DNA of 43,857 nucleotides from contig CAMDBA010000009.1 in assembly GCA_945888995.1 (NCBI GenBank), positions 1 through 43,857 on the forward strand, given 5' to 3'. Below, one piece after another: positions 8,767-17,706 of the stretch (positions are counted from its first letter, which is position 1; the number at the start of each line of letters is the position of its first letter). The DNA is from a bacterium UBP8_UBA817 (lineage in GTDB: Bacteria > Margulisbacteria > Marinamargulisbacteria > CAMDBA01). Position numbers and translations under genes: made by a program. A model generated the notes under the pieces. The model did not search any database and was not told the DNA's origin. It saw only the letters and a list, made by a program, of their open reading frames with translations.

Positions 8767-9384
8767 TCAGGCATTTTGGCAAGGGGGATTGAGAAATGTA
8801 TTTAAATGCTGTTTAGCCAAAGCTAGAGCGCGGCCTCTGTGGCTGATTGCGTTTTTGGCGGTTTCGTCCATTTGAGCGAAGGTGAGATCAAACCCATCGG
8901 GGGTAAAGATGGGATCATAGCCGAATCCTTGTGTTCCGACCATGTGGGTAATAATCGTCCCGTTCACTATCCCTTTTACAACATCAATAATGCCGTCAGG
9001 ATATCGGATGGCAATCGTCGAGCAAAACCGTGCACGGCGATTGGTCTGACCCGAAAGTTCCGACAGGATTTTATTGCACAGGGTTTCGGTCGTCGGATTA
9101 GGTCCTGCATAACGCGCGGAATAAACACCGGGCTCACCATTTAATGCCTCTACCTCAAGGCCGGAATCATCCGCAAGGTAAACAGTGTTAGGCAGCGAAG
9201 GGCAAGCCTGTGCTTTTTTAATCGCATTTTCTTCAAACGTTACCCCGTCTTCCACGACCTCAATCACATTGTCGAACAGATCTGTATAAGGAACGACATT
9301 GAGAGAGTAATCCGAAAAATAAGCTCGAATCTCCGCTAGCTTCCCCGCATTGTTGGACATGATCGCTAAAGTATAATGTGTCAT
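8767..9384 (-). CDS. rdgB: Non-canonical purine NTP pyrophosphatase (RdgB/HAM1)
   Basis: This 205-aa enzyme hydrolyses dITP, ITP and XTP to monophosphates and pyrophosphate, keeping deaminated purines out of DNA and RNA. Family motifs are present in order: the phosphate-binding SNNAGK near the N-terminus, LADDSGLEVEAL, PGVYSARYAG, GFGYDPIF and SHRGRAL near the C-terminus. Length is normal for the family. A purine-rich AAAAGGAAG lies just upstream of the ATG. It is the last protein gene of the accB-recJ-rel-rdgB run, 56 nt after rel, and two tRNA genes follow. Pairing with rel puts two purine nucleotide control enzymes together. Confidence 0.95.
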   Translation of the reverse strand: MTHYTLAIMSNNAGKLAEIRAYFSDYSLNVVPYTDLFDNVIEVVEDGVTFEENAIKKAQACPSLPNTVYLADDSGLEVEALNGEPGVYSARYAGPNPTTETLCNKILSELSGQTNRRARFCSTIAIRYPDGIIDVVKGIVNGTIITHMVGTQGFGYDPIFTPDGFDLTFAQMDETAKNAISHRGRALALAKQHLNTFLNPPCQNA

Positions 9385-9440
9385 TTTTTCTTCCTTTTTT
9401 AGATGAATGTGCGAAATTCACCCTCTCTGTCGGTGACGAA

Positions 9441-11609
9441 TTAATCCCTAGAAATAGAATAAATATCACTCACATTTCCAATCGACTTCTTAAGCTGATT
9501 AAGATGGGTCACATCACGAATATCCACGATAATCTGAGCCCTCATATTACCGCCTTTTCGAAGGGTTTTGGTTTTGACTTCCCGGATATTGGTTTTGGTT
9601 TCACTAATCCGGCTTACGATATCTTTCAGAAGACCGAAACGGTCGAACGCTTCAATATAGAGGGTGACCGGATAGAGTCTGTCCGGCGTCGTATGGTCCC
9701 ATTCGACATCCACCAGACGGCCCCGATCTTCGGCAGGAAGATTTAGAATATTTTTACAGTCCAGTCTGTGAACGGATACACCATAGCCGAGCGTAATAAA
9801 TCCGATGATATCGTCCCCGGGAAGCGGTTTACAGCATTTAGCCAGGTTGATCAGAATATTTTCCTGACCGAGAACGCGGATGCCATGCTTCGGGGTCTTC
9901 TTGAATTTCTGAGAGGAAACCGGCGGAAGTGTAATAATATCTTCCGGTTGACCGGAGAGTTTTTTATAGGCTTCATCCAAGAGGCGAACAATAGTTTTAG
10001 TTGAAACTTCTCCCTGCGCGACCATCAGATAGAGCTCGTCTAATTTATTGATGCTGTATTTTTTGAGAAGCGAGGAAATATTATCCGGTGTCAGAATATC
10101 TTTTGGCAGATATCCAAAAATTAACATGGCTTTTTCAAGCTCAGTTTTACCTTTTTGGATGTTTTCAACGGAATTTTGCCGACGGAACCAATATTTAATC
10201 TTGGATTTGGCATGCCCGGTTTTGGCGATGGTGAGCCAGTCAATTTTAGGGTTTTGTTTTTTCGAGGACAGAATTTCGACTTGATCGCCATTCTGGAGTT
10301 CATAATCAATCGGGACAATATGGCCGTTAGCCTTTGCACCGACGCAGCAATGACCGATCTCGGTATGAATTTTATACGCAAAATCTATCGGAGTCGCCCC
10401 TCTCGGCAATACCTGAACCCCGCCTTTCGGCGTAAAGACAAAGACCTCGTCCATAAAGAGATCCACTTTGAGATTTTGAAGGTAAATCTTCGGTTCCGTT
10501 TTTTCTTGTTGGGTATCGATAATCTGCCGCAGCCAAGAAAAATCACCGTCAAACTTCGTATGCACTGTGCCTTCTTTATAGCGCCAATGCGAGGCGATTC
10601 CGTATTCGGCGATTTGATGCATTTCCCGGGTGCGGATTTGGATCTCGACCGGGCGGCCTTTAGGTCCGATGACCGCAGTGTGGAGAGACTGATACATATT
10701 AGACTTCGGCATCGCGATATAATCTTTAAATCGCCCGGTAATAGGCTTGAACGTGGCGTGAATCACACCCAAGACTTCGTAACATTCTTTAATCGAATCC
10801 AGTAGAATTCGGATGCCAAGAACGTCATAAAGTTCGTTGTAATCAAGACTTTGGGTTTTGAGCTTATTATAGATACTGTAAAAATGCTTGGGCCGACCGC
10901 TGACTTCCGCGTTGAGACCAACGTCGCTAACCGCTTCCCGGACAATCGTCAGAAAGCTCTCAACATAGATCTCTCGTTCTTCTCGACGTGAAGCGACCAA
11001 TTTTTTGATCAATTGAAATTCTTCGGGTTGAAGATAGTAAAAGGCCAGATCTTCTAATTCCCATTTCAATGACCACATTCCGAGCCGATGCGCGAGAGGG
11101 GAAAAAATATCCCGAGTTTCGCGGGCGATTTCAAGCTGTTTCGGATGACTCAGGTATTTCAGGCTCCGCATATTATGGAGCCGGTCGGCAAGTTTAATTA
11201 AAACGACACGAAGGTCCTTGGCCATGGCCAGGAACATTTTACGCAGGTTTTCCGCTTGTGCTTCCTCGTCTGATCCGAAGTATATTTTACCGAGTTTTGT
11301 GACACCTTCGACGAGCGTATACACGTCACTGCCGAAATGGGCGACGATATCTTGCTTGGTGACACCGGTGTCTTCAATGGTGTCATGCAAGAGCGCCGCA
11401 CAGATGGTCGCCGTATCTTGCTGAAGCTCTGCCAGAATAATCGCAACTTCGATCGGATGAATAATGTAGGGCTCCTGAGACTTTCGGACCTGTCCTTCGT
11501 GCGCCTTAGAAGCACACTGATAGGCCCGCTCAATTTTCTTTTGAGCACGGGTGGGCAAGTAGGTTTTGACCAAGACCAGGAGGTCATCAAATGTTTTTGG
11601 TTTTTTCAT
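9441..11609 (-). CDS. rel: Bifunctional (p)ppGpp synthetase/hydrolase Rel
   Basis: This 722-aa protein makes and degrades the stringent-response alarmone. An HD hydrolase domain comes first, with His75-Asp76 in ALLHDTIEDT. The synthetase domain has the RFKD motif at 293-296, the form known from bifunctional enzymes rather than the EXDD form of RelA-only proteins, plus YIAMPKSNMYQSLHT and EYGIASHWRYKEG. A TGS domain follows (VFVFTPKGGVQVLPRGATP), then a conserved Cys pair (CCKPLPGD) and a C-terminal ACT domain. All key residues seen are intact, so both activities are expected. The ATG overlaps the recJ stop as ATGA, indicating translational coupling. A rel/spoT label is interchangeable here. 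Confidence 0.96.
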   Translation of the reverse strand: MKKPKTFDDLLVLVKTYLPTRAQKKIERAYQCASKAHEGQVRKSQEPYIIHPIEVAIILAELQQDTATICAALLHDTIEDTGVTKQDIVAHFGSDVYTLVEGVTKLGKIYFGSDEEAQAENLRKMFLAMAKDLRVVLIKLADRLHNMRSLKYLSHPKQLEIARETRDIFSPLAHRLGMWSLKWELEDLAFYYLQPEEFQLIKKLVASRREEREIYVESFLTIVREAVSDVGLNAEVSGRPKHFYSIYNKLKTQSLDYNELYDVLGIRILLDSIKECYEVLGVIHATFKPITGRFKDYIAMPKSNMYQSLHTAVIGPKGRPVEIQIRTREMHQIAEYGIASHWRYKEGTVHTKFDGDFSWLRQIIDTQQEKTEPKIYLQNLKVDLFMDEVFVFTPKGGVQVLPRGATPIDFAYKIHTEIGHCCVGAKANGHIVPIDYELQNGDQVEILSSKKQNPKIDWLTIAKTGHAKSKIKYWFRRQNSVENIQKGKTELEKAMLIFGYLPKDILTPDNISSLLKKYSINKLDELYLMVAQGEVSTKTIVRLLDEAYKKLSGQPEDIITLPPVSSQKFKKTPKHGIRVLGQENILINLAKCCKPLPGDDIIGFITLGYGVSVHRLDCKNILNLPAEDRGRLVDVEWDHTTPDRLYPVTLYIEAFDRFGLLKDIVSRISETKTNIREVKTKTLRKGGNMRAQIIVDIRDVTHLNQLKKSIGNVSDIYSISRD

Positions 11610-13327
11610 TTAATATCCAGAATTTGAAGCTGAAGCGACTCTTTTCCCAACCACCGGTTAATGTCCAAATTAAACGCCAGCTCAAGATGGTCTTTATAGA
11701 GTAGCTCTATTTTTGAGGATAAATCAAATCCGATGGCATCGATTGCCACCTTGTTTTTTGCATCCGTAAGGGTCATTTTAAGGTGGTTCCCATTGCCGAC
11801 GGTTTTAAAGTCGATAGCCCGTAATTCATCGGTATAAAAAACCGGTGTCGGATTCGCAGAACCGAATGGCTCTAAAGCCGCTAGTTCTTGTGCTAATTCT
11901 AAGGTGAGCTCGGTGGCGGCCACTTTGGCATCAATTTCTAAAACAGGAAGCAATTCTTCGATCGTGATCTGATCATTACACAGCCCGCGAAGAACTGTTT
12001 TGAACTCGGAGATACGATCAGCCAGGATGCTGAATCCTGCCGCTTCTTTATGCCCGCCGAATTCTTCTAAAAGATGCGAGGCTTGCTTGAGGTAGCGATA
12101 AATATTCACACCGCCTACGCTTCTGGCGGAGCCGCGTCCGTGCTGCCCGTCATGCGCGATTAAAACCACGGGGCGAGACCATTTTCTGACCAATTGAGAG
12201 GCGGTGATACCAATAACCCCCGCATGCCAATTATTTCCGGACAGAACCAGGATTTTGTCGGTTTCGGGATCAAATTCTGCTTCCGCCTTTGCGACGGCGT
12301 CATCTAAAATGGTTGCGCAGATAAGCTGCCGTTTTTCATTGGTTTTTTGCAGCTGCCACGCCAGGTCCCGACAGAGTCGGGTATCGGACGCGAGGAGTAA
12401 CTCAACGCCGATTTTCCCATGCTCAAGCCGCCCGGCCGCATTAAGACGGGGCGCGATCGTAAAGCCGACATCCCGCACGGAAACGGCTTCTTTTTTATGT
12501 CCGGCAATATCGAGTAATTCAAAGAGCCCGGCCCGCCCTTTACGGCTCAGAATGTCGAGGCCTTTTTGAGTCAACAGCCGGTTATTTCCCGTCAGAGGCG
12601 CAACGTCCGCAATAGTACCCAGTGCAACCAGGTCAAGATGATCTTCCAAAGGAAAATCGAGCTTGTAATAGTGGCGGTAAAACGCCATGAATTGATAGGC
12701 AATTCCCGCACTGCACAAATGATAGTTCGGATGATCCGGCGACAGAAATTTAGGATTGATGATGGCATCTGCCGGAGGTAGCACATCAGGAATCGTATGG
12801 TGATCCATAATTAGAACATCGATCGGTAGCGCCTCTTTAAACGTCCTGATTTCGAGTTCGTTACTAATGCCGCAATCCAGTGTGATTAAGAGCCCGTATT
12901 GATTCTGCTTCAACTTGTCGAGAATCTTCGTGCTCAGACCATAGCCTTCTGTAAATCGGTGTGGAATATGATAGTCGACCGTCGCCCCGACCTCTCGCAA
13001 TGCCCAAGTAAGTAAGGTGGTGGAAGTCACGCCGTCTACGTCATAGTCACCATAAATCAGGATTTTGCTTTGCTTTTGGATGTGGCCGTGAACAAGCTGT
13101 GCGGCCTCGGTAAGGCGATCCATATCCGGATGCATCATCGTATGCGACGGCTCAGAAGAATCAGTGGAAATTTGCCCGATAAAAAACAACATATCCTCTA
13201 AGGAATGTAGTTTTCGGTTCAATAAAACCTGAGCAAGAAGCGGGCTTTTCCGAAGTTTTAAGGCAATCTTCTCAGCTAAAGACCGGTGTTCGGGATAAAT
13301 TTGCCATCGCCGGTCGGAAATACTCAT
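11606..13327 (-). CDS. recJ: Single-stranded-DNA-specific exonuclease RecJ
   Basis: This 573-aa DHH-family 5'-3' exonuclease acts in RecF-pathway recombination, mismatch repair and base excision repair. The metal-binding motifs appear in order: GDYDVDG at 93-99, LDCGIS at 150-155, the signature DHH at 175-177, and GTIADVAPL. The DHHA1 domain shows HAGVIGITAS and GRGSARS followed by GGHKEAAG. The C-terminal part is OB-like. Length is normal. The start overlaps the accB stop and the stop overlaps the rel start, both as ATGA, so three consecutive proteins are translationally coupled although their functions differ. Confidence 0.95.
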   Translation of the reverse strand: MSISDRRWQIYPEHRSLAEKIALKLRKSPLLAQVLLNRKLHSLEDMLFFIGQISTDSSEPSHTMMHPDMDRLTEAAQLVHGHIQKQSKILIYGDYDVDGVTSTTLLTWALREVGATVDYHIPHRFTEGYGLSTKILDKLKQNQYGLLITLDCGISNELEIRTFKEALPIDVLIMDHHTIPDVLPPADAIINPKFLSPDHPNYHLCSAGIAYQFMAFYRHYYKLDFPLEDHLDLVALGTIADVAPLTGNNRLLTQKGLDILSRKGRAGLFELLDIAGHKKEAVSVRDVGFTIAPRLNAAGRLEHGKIGVELLLASDTRLCRDLAWQLQKTNEKRQLICATILDDAVAKAEAEFDPETDKILVLSGNNWHAGVIGITASQLVRKWSRPVVLIAHDGQHGRGSARSVGGVNIYRYLKQASHLLEEFGGHKEAAGFSILADRISEFKTVLRGLCNDQITIEELLPVLEIDAKVAATELTLELAQELAALEPFGSANPTPVFYTDELRAIDFKTVGNGNHLKMTLTDAKNKVAIDAIGFDLSSKIELLYKDHLELAFNLDINRWLGKESLQLQILDIK

Positions 13328-13791
13328 TCCACACGAACGAGAAATAGTTCTTGTCCGTATTCAACCGGACTTGCGTTTTCAACCAATATTTTTTCGATTT
13401 TGCCGCTATATTCGGATTCGATTTCATTAAATAATTTCATCGCTTCGATCATACAGACAACTTGTCCGACTTTAACCCCGTCACCTAATTTTGTATAAGA
13501 GGGGCTCTGAGGTTTCGGTGTCAAATAAACGGTTCCAACCATTGGAGATTTAATAGTCATTAATTTTGCGTCCACAACAGGCTTTTTATCTTCGACTTTA
13601 GCGGTAGTTGCAGGTGCGGCCGGTGCAGGATGCACGGCTTGTGGGTGTGCGGTAATCGGCGCAACAAAGGTTTGTGCAACACCGAATTCTTTTTTGATCT
13701 CGATTTTGATGCCTTCAATTTCAATCGCTAAAGATGAAATGTTAGCTTCTTCCACCATGTTAATGATCCGTTTTACTTCTTTTAAGTCCAT
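13324..13791 (-). CDS. accB: Biotin carboxyl carrier protein of acetyl-CoA carboxylase
   Basis: This 155-aa protein carries the biotin that is carboxylated and then transfers CO2 to acetyl-CoA, the first step of fatty acid synthesis. A flexible Ala/Pro-rich linker (about 43-70) precedes the biotinyl domain, with the biotin attachment site EAMKLFN (Lys119) and the preceding SPMVGTVYL strand. The biotin carboxylase gene accC, usually next to accB, is absent from this window. accB lies 165 nt downstream of accA but has its own promoter, and it heads the run accB-recJ-rel-rdgB. A GGGAG ribosome binding site precedes the ATG. Confidence 0.96.
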   Translation of the reverse strand: MDLKEVKRIINMVEEANISSLAIEIEGIKIEIKKEFGVAQTFVAPITAHPQAVHPAPAAPATTAKVEDKKPVVDAKLMTIKSPMVGTVYLTPKPQSPSYTKLGDGVKVGQVVCMIEAMKLFNEIESEYSGKIEKILVENASPVEYGQELFLVRVE

Positions 13792-13844
13792 GATATCTCC
13801 CGGTATTTAGTGTGAATTTTTGCCACCCAAATAGAATAAACCCA

Positions 13845-13874
13845 ATTCTAGCGGTTCTTGGATAGACTTGTAAA
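13845..13874 (-). promoter_or_regulatory. Sigma-70-type promoter of accB-recJ-rel-rdgB
   Basis: On the minus strand the -35 box TTTACA (13869-13874) is separated by 18 nt from the -10 box TAGAAT (13845-13850); each matches consensus at five of six bases. The predicted start is about 45 nt upstream of the accB ATG. Confidence 0.6.
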
Positions 13875-13877
13875 GGA

Positions 13878-13895
13878 AGGCTCAAGGCAGAGCCT
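13878..13895 (-). terminator. Weak hairpin between accA and accB
   Basis: On the minus strand AGGCTC and GAGCCT form a 6-bp stem with a 6-nt loop, followed by TCCTTTACAAG. The U-tract is poor, so this is a weak terminator or pause site after accA. It sits just upstream of the accB -35 box. Confidence 0.35.
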
Positions 13896-13956
13896 CTTAT
13901 AAAGAGAAATAAATTATAAGAAGAGTTGTTCTTGAATAAGCGCCGTTAAAACGGGG

Positions 13957-14910
13957 TTACTCGTCAAACTGGCCGAGTTTGCGGAATTTTTGATACCGCT
14001 GTGAAATGATATCTTGGGGCTGTACTGATTTATAATGTTTCAAATCGCCTAATATCGCGTTCTTCATACTTTCGGCCAAACTACACCAATCACGATGGGC
14101 ACCACCCAGAGGCTCTACGATAATATCTTCCGCTACGCCGAGTTTGACGATATCCGGTGCGGTAATTTTAAGACTATCCGCAGCTAAGTTCGACTTGGTT
14201 GAATCTCGGAATAAAATAGAGGCGCATCCTTCGGGCGAAATGACCGAATAAACCGCATACTCCAACATATAAACTTTATTAGATACGGCAATTCCAAGCG
14301 CCCCGCCCGAACCGCCTTCACCGATAACAAAGGTAATCACCGGAACTTTTAATCCGGTCATTTCCCGTAAATTTCGGGCAATGGCTTCAGCCTGACCCCG
14401 TTCTTCCGCTTCTTTTCCTGGAAATGCACCGGGAGTATCCACGAAGGTGATAATAGGCATATTAAACTTTTCAGCTAATTTCATTAGCCTTAAGGCTTTA
14501 CGATAACCTTCCGGATGGGGCATACCGAAATTCCGGTAGATATTTTCTTTTGTATCGTGACCTTTTTGGTGACCGATGACCACAAGCCTGTCGTTATTGA
14601 GGCTGGCGACTCCGCCGACGATAGACGGGTCATCCCGGAACTGGCGATCTCCATGTAATTCCATAAACTCATCAAAAATAAGCTTCGACAACCCGAGCGT
14701 GTCGGGTCTGCTCGGATGCCGTGAAATCTGAATAATTTGATTAGGGCTCAAATCTGTGTAGATTTCCTTTTTAAGCATTTCTGCCCTTGCCTCAATTTTG
14801 ACTATTTCTTCCGATAAATCCACCTGCCCGGTCTCGGCAAGACGTTTTAATTCTTCGATCTTTTCGTATAACTCATATAAAGGCTGTTCGAATTCGAGTA
14901 ATTTTACCAT
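13957..14910 (-). CDS. accA: Acetyl-CoA carboxylase carboxyltransferase subunit alpha
   Basis: This 317-aa protein forms, with AccD, the carboxyltransferase that moves CO2 from biotin to acetyl-CoA. The N-terminal helical region is typical (FEQPLYELYEKIEELKRLA). The crotonase-fold core shows GHQKGHDTKENIYRNFGMP, FVDTPGAFPG, the oxyanion-type GEGGSGGALGIAV and SPEGCASILFRD. Length matches the family. It follows accD by only 5 nt and is surely cotranscribed with it. The accB gene downstream completes three of the four Acc subunits here; accC must be elsewhere. Confidence 0.97.
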   Translation of the reverse strand: MVKLLEFEQPLYELYEKIEELKRLAETGQVDLSEEIVKIEARAEMLKKEIYTDLSPNQIIQISRHPSRPDTLGLSKLIFDEFMELHGDRQFRDDPSIVGGVASLNNDRLVVIGHQKGHDTKENIYRNFGMPHPEGYRKALRLMKLAEKFNMPIITFVDTPGAFPGKEAEERGQAEAIARNLREMTGLKVPVITFVIGEGGSGGALGIAVSNKVYMLEYAVYSVISPEGCASILFRDSTKSNLAADSLKITAPDIVKLGVAEDIIVEPLGGAHRDWCSLAESMKNAILGDLKHYKSVQPQDIISQRYQKFRKLGQFDE

Positions 14911-14915
14911 TGGAT

Positions 14916-15782
14916 TCAGGACTCTTTTGAAGAATGCGGATTAAGTAATGTGATAAGTGTGGTAAGCGTTTTAGGAAGTTCTTTACGTCCGACAACCATA
15001 TCGAGCATACCGTGTGCGAGTAAGAATTCGGAGCGTTGGAACCCTTTTGGCAGGGTCTGACGAATGGTTTGCTCGATCACTCTCGGACCCGCAAATGAGA
15101 TTAAAGCGCCAGGCTCAGCAATATTGATGTCGCCTAACATCGCAAAACTCGCCGATGTTCCGCCTGTGGTCGGATCACATATAACGGAAATGAACGGGAC
15201 TTTCGCTTCTCCGAGAAGGTGAAGGGCAGCACTAGTTTTGGCCATTTGCATGAGAGATAAAATCCCTTCCTGCATTCTGGCGCCTCCTGAAGAGCTGAAA
15301 ATAATCACGGGGTTTTTGTTTTTAATGCCGAGTTCCACGATTCGCGCGATTTTCTCGCCGACAATAGATCCCATAGAGCCGCCCATGAAACTAAAGTCCA
15401 TGACTCCTATATTGACTGGCAATAAGTTAAGCTTAGCGGTGCCGACCATAATGGCATCCCACCGATTCGTTTTCTTCCACGTTTTTTCGAGACGCTTCTG
15501 ATAACTTTCGGTGTCGGTGAATTTTAAAAAATCTTTAGGTTTGAGTGAGGTTGCGATTTCGTCAAAAGAATCTTTATCGAAGATATAACGGATGCGTTCT
15601 GCGGCAGAAATGCGGAAATGATAGTTGCATTTCAGGCATACCTTGGCATTATCTTCGAGTTCTTTCAAAAAAAGGATATCGTTACAGCTGAAACATTTGA
15701 CCCAAATATCCTGAGGAATATTGAGCTTTTCGCTGGTCGATGTCTTTTTTTCTTTATTTGCAAACCAATCTAATATTGACAT
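14916..15782 (-). CDS. accD: Acetyl-CoA carboxylase carboxyltransferase subunit beta
   Basis: This 288-aa beta subunit partners AccA. It carries the N-terminal zinc ribbon with Cys30, Cys33, Cys49 and Cys52 (CFSC and CLKC), followed by the carboxyltransferase core with FMGGSMGSIVGEKI, FSSSGGARMQEG, DPTTGGTSASFAMLGD and FAGPRVIEQT. The start is preceded only by a weak AAGAA, so translation initiation may be modest or controlled. It is the first gene of accD-accA, which faces rpsT across a 155-nt divergent region holding a strong promoter. Confidence 0.97.
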   Translation of the reverse strand: MSILDWFANKEKKTSTSEKLNIPQDIWVKCFSCNDILFLKELEDNAKVCLKCNYHFRISAAERIRYIFDKDSFDEIATSLKPKDFLKFTDTESYQKRLEKTWKKTNRWDAIMVGTAKLNLLPVNIGVMDFSFMGGSMGSIVGEKIARIVELGIKNKNPVIIFSSSGGARMQEGILSLMQMAKTSAALHLLGEAKVPFISVICDPTTGGTSASFAMLGDINIAEPGALISFAGPRVIEQTIRQTLPKGFQRSEFLLAHGMLDMVVGRKELPKTLTTLITLLNPHSSKES

Positions 15783-15820
15783 GAGTTTTTTTCTTAAGTT
15801 ACACTTCTGAAGGCTTAGCT

Positions 15821-15850
15821 ATCATATAAAAAGACATTTCGATATGTCAA
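15821..15850 (-). promoter_or_regulatory. Sigma-70-type promoter of accD-accA
   Basis: On the minus strand the -35 box is TTGACA (15845-15850), the spacer 18 nt, and the -10 box TATGAT (15821-15826). A palindromic sequence, GACAT (15833-15837) and ATGTC (15844-15848), overlaps the -35 box and could bind a regulator. Confidence 0.65.
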
Positions 15851-15851
15851 A

Positions 15852-15874
15852 TTTTATTCGCTTGCAGAATAAAA
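15852..15874. promoter_or_regulatory. Perfect 8-bp inverted repeat between accD and rpsT
   Basis: TTTTATTC (15852-15859) and GAATAAAA (15867-15874) flank a 7-nt centre. It lies in the divergent region, just upstream of the accD -35 box and near where an rpsT promoter should be. It could be a protein-binding site or an RNA hairpin; no family is recognised. Confidence 0.35.
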
Positions 15875-15937
15875 CACTTTTTAAGCCGACTTCGATGACG
15901 TAACTAACCCTATTTTTAAGTGAAGGACAACGATACA

Positions 15938-16216
15938 ATGGCCAATACGAAGACCGCAAAAGAAAACATTTTAATTACCCGCCGTAACGCAAAACGTAAT
16001 TTGCACTACAAGACGCGGATGAAAACACTGGTGAAAAAAGCCCTTCTGGCAGTTGAGTCCGGCGCAGAAGATCGTGAAAAGATTGTTCGTGAAGCGTTGC
16101 GCAACATCGATAAGACCGTAAGCAAAGGCGTTGTTAAAAAATCAACTGCCGCCAGAAAAAAATCAAGACTTGCCATTCGGCTTCACAAATCATTAACAAC
16201 TGCGGCACAAGCGTAA
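15938..16216 (+). CDS. rpsT: 30S ribosomal protein S20
   Basis: This 92-aa basic helical protein binds 16S rRNA early in 30S assembly. It begins with MANTKTAKENI and shows the S20 pattern of Lys/Arg-rich helices (RRNAKRNLHYKTRMKTLVKK) and a C-terminal KKSTAARKKSRLA. I chose the ATG at 15938 because it gives the canonical S20 N-terminus and has GAAGGA upstream; an in-frame GTG at 15920 would add six unusual residues. rpmE follows 23 nt after the stop. Confidence 0.96.
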   Translation: MANTKTAKENILITRRNAKRNLHYKTRMKTLVKKALLAVESGAEDREKIVREALRNIDKTVSKGVVKKSTAARKKSRLAIRLHKSLTTAAQA

Positions 16217-16239
16217 GCCGTAAGAGAGGGACCTAAACA

Positions 16240-16500
16240 ATGGCAGATTCAAAAAAAACACCAAAATCAGCAACCAAGGCGAGTAAGAACGCTCCTAGCA
16301 CCGAACGTAAAGGCGTGTATCACAAACTTGTGGTAACGTGTGCTTGCGGCGCTGAATTCCCCGCAGGATCTACTTTAGATACCTTGCGTGTGGATATCTG
16401 CTCTAAATGCCATCCATTCTTCACTGGAGACAAGAAAATCCGTGATGCAGTTGGCCGCGTAGAGCGCTTCCGTAAAAAATATTCGCTTACCCCTTCATAA
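16240..16500 (+). CDS. rpmE: 50S ribosomal protein L31, zinc-binding type
   Basis: This 86-aa protein carries the L31 zinc ligands Cys34, Cys36, Cys54 and Cys57 (CAC and [10 protein letters not shown]), so it is the zinc (C+) form rather than the zinc-free paralogue. A basic Lys/Ser-rich extension of about 24 residues precedes the usual start, making it longer than the common 65-75 aa. An AGAGGGACC ribosome binding site precedes the ATG. A structured non-coding stretch follows, then prfA. Confidence 0.94.
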   Translation: MADSKKTPKSATKASKNAPSTERKGVYHKLVVTCACGAEFPAGSTLDTLRVDICSKCHPFFTGDKKIRDAVGRVERFRKKYSLTPS

Positions 16501-16523
16501 TTTTTCTAATGAATTATTGTTTT

Positions 16524-16613
16524 ACCTCCGGGGCGTATGAAAAATGCCTAGGTTCTAGGTGCACTGACCACAAATCCGGAGGTATAGCAGCGCTACATCG
16601 AGGATTTGTGCGG
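16524..16613 (+). other. Structured leader between rpmE and prfA
   Basis: This 150-nt spacer holds several inverted repeats: ACCTCCGG (16524-16531) with CCGGAGGT (16576-16583); CCTAG-GTT-CTAGG (16547-16559); CACAAATCC (16569-16577) with GGATTTGTG (16602-16610), enclosing TAGC (16585-16588) with GCTA (16592-16595). The first and third share two bases and would partly compete. No known riboswitch is recognised. It may act as a terminator-like or regulatory leader for prfA-prmC. Confidence 0.5.
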
Positions 16614-16650
16614 AATTGTAACGCCGCAGATAGGTGTATTTCACTAGCCC

Positions 16651-17706
16651 ATGATTGAAAAATTTGTTGAGATAGAGAACCGCTTTTGTGATATCGAGCG
16701 TCAGATCAGTGATCCTGAAGTTATGTCTAACATGACTCTCTACCAGGAGCTTCTTCGGACCCATTCCGAACTGGAAGTCGGTATTGAGTTTTACCGCGAG
16801 TACAAGAAGTTAGAAGAAGAACTGGAAGAAGTTAGCCAGATGTCCGGCGATCCTGATATGAAAGATTTGCTTTATCAGGAAACCAAACGATTAAATACCC
16901 GGATTGATGAGATCAAAGACCGCTTAATGGTGTACTTGATTCCACCGGATCCCAACGATAATAAAAATGCCGTATTTGAAATCCGTTCAGGAACAGGCGG
17001 AGAAGAAGCCGCGCTTTTTGCAGCGGAGTTGTTCCGGATGTATTGTCGCTATGCGGAGCTAAACCGGTGGAAGGTTGAAGTCCTGTCCGAAAACATCACC
17101 GGTCTTGGTGGCGTTAAAGAAGTGTCTTTTGTCATTGCAGGCACAGGCGTATTTAGCCGACTTAAATATGAAAGTGGCACCCATCGGGTTCAAAGAGTTC
17201 CGGATACCGAAACGTCCGGCAGGGTGCATACATCCGCCGCGACCGTCGCAATTCTTCCCGAAGCAGAAGACGTCGATATTCAGATTGATATGAAAGATAT
17301 TCGGGTAGATACGTATCGCGCGCAGGGCGCAGGCGGACAGCACGTAAATAAGACTAGTTCGGCCGTTCGGCTGACGCACATGCCGTCGGGTGTTGTTGTA
17401 GCCTGCCAGGACGAACGATCTCAATTCCAAAATAAAGACAAAGCCATGCGCTTACTCCGAACCAAACTCTATGATGCCACTTATGCGGCTCAGCAAAAAA
17501 ATGAAGCCGAGATGCGTAAAAGCCAAGTTGGCAGCGGAGATCGCTCCGAAAAAATCCGGACCTATAATTATCCGCAAAGTCGCGTGACGGATCACCGGAT
17601 TAATCTCACGCTCTATTGCCTGGATGATGTCTTAAACGGCGCGAAGCTAGGCGATATTATCGACGCATTGGTAGCGGCGGACCGCTTGGAGAAAATGAAG
17701 GGGTGA
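16651..17706 (+). CDS. prfA: Peptide chain release factor 1
   Basis: This 351-aa factor ends translation at UAA and UAG. The tripeptide-type recognition motif is Pro184-Asp185-Thr186 (PxT, diagnostic of RF1 rather than RF2's SPF), and the catalytic GGQ is at 228-230 (YRAQGAGGQHVNKTSSAVR). The N-terminal coiled region and the C-terminal SRVTDHRINLTLY are as expected. No strong Shine-Dalgarno lies close to the ATG: the nearest, TAGGTG, is 14 nt away, so the structured leader upstream may matter for expression. The stop overlaps the prmC start. Confidence 0.97.
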   Translation: MIEKFVEIENRFCDIERQISDPEVMSNMTLYQELLRTHSELEVGIEFYREYKKLEEELEEVSQMSGDPDMKDLLYQETKRLNTRIDEIKDRLMVYLIPPDPNDNKNAVFEIRSGTGGEEAALFAAELFRMYCRYAELNRWKVEVLSENITGLGGVKEVSFVIAGTGVFSRLKYESGTHRVQRVPDTETSGRVHTSAATVAILPEAEDVDIQIDMKDIRVDTYRAQGAGGQHVNKTSSAVRLTHMPSGVVVACQDERSQFQNKDKAMRLLRTKLYDATYAAQQKNEAEMRKSQVGSGDRSEKIRTYNYPQSRVTDHRINLTLYCLDDVLNGAKLGDIIDALVAADRLEKMKG

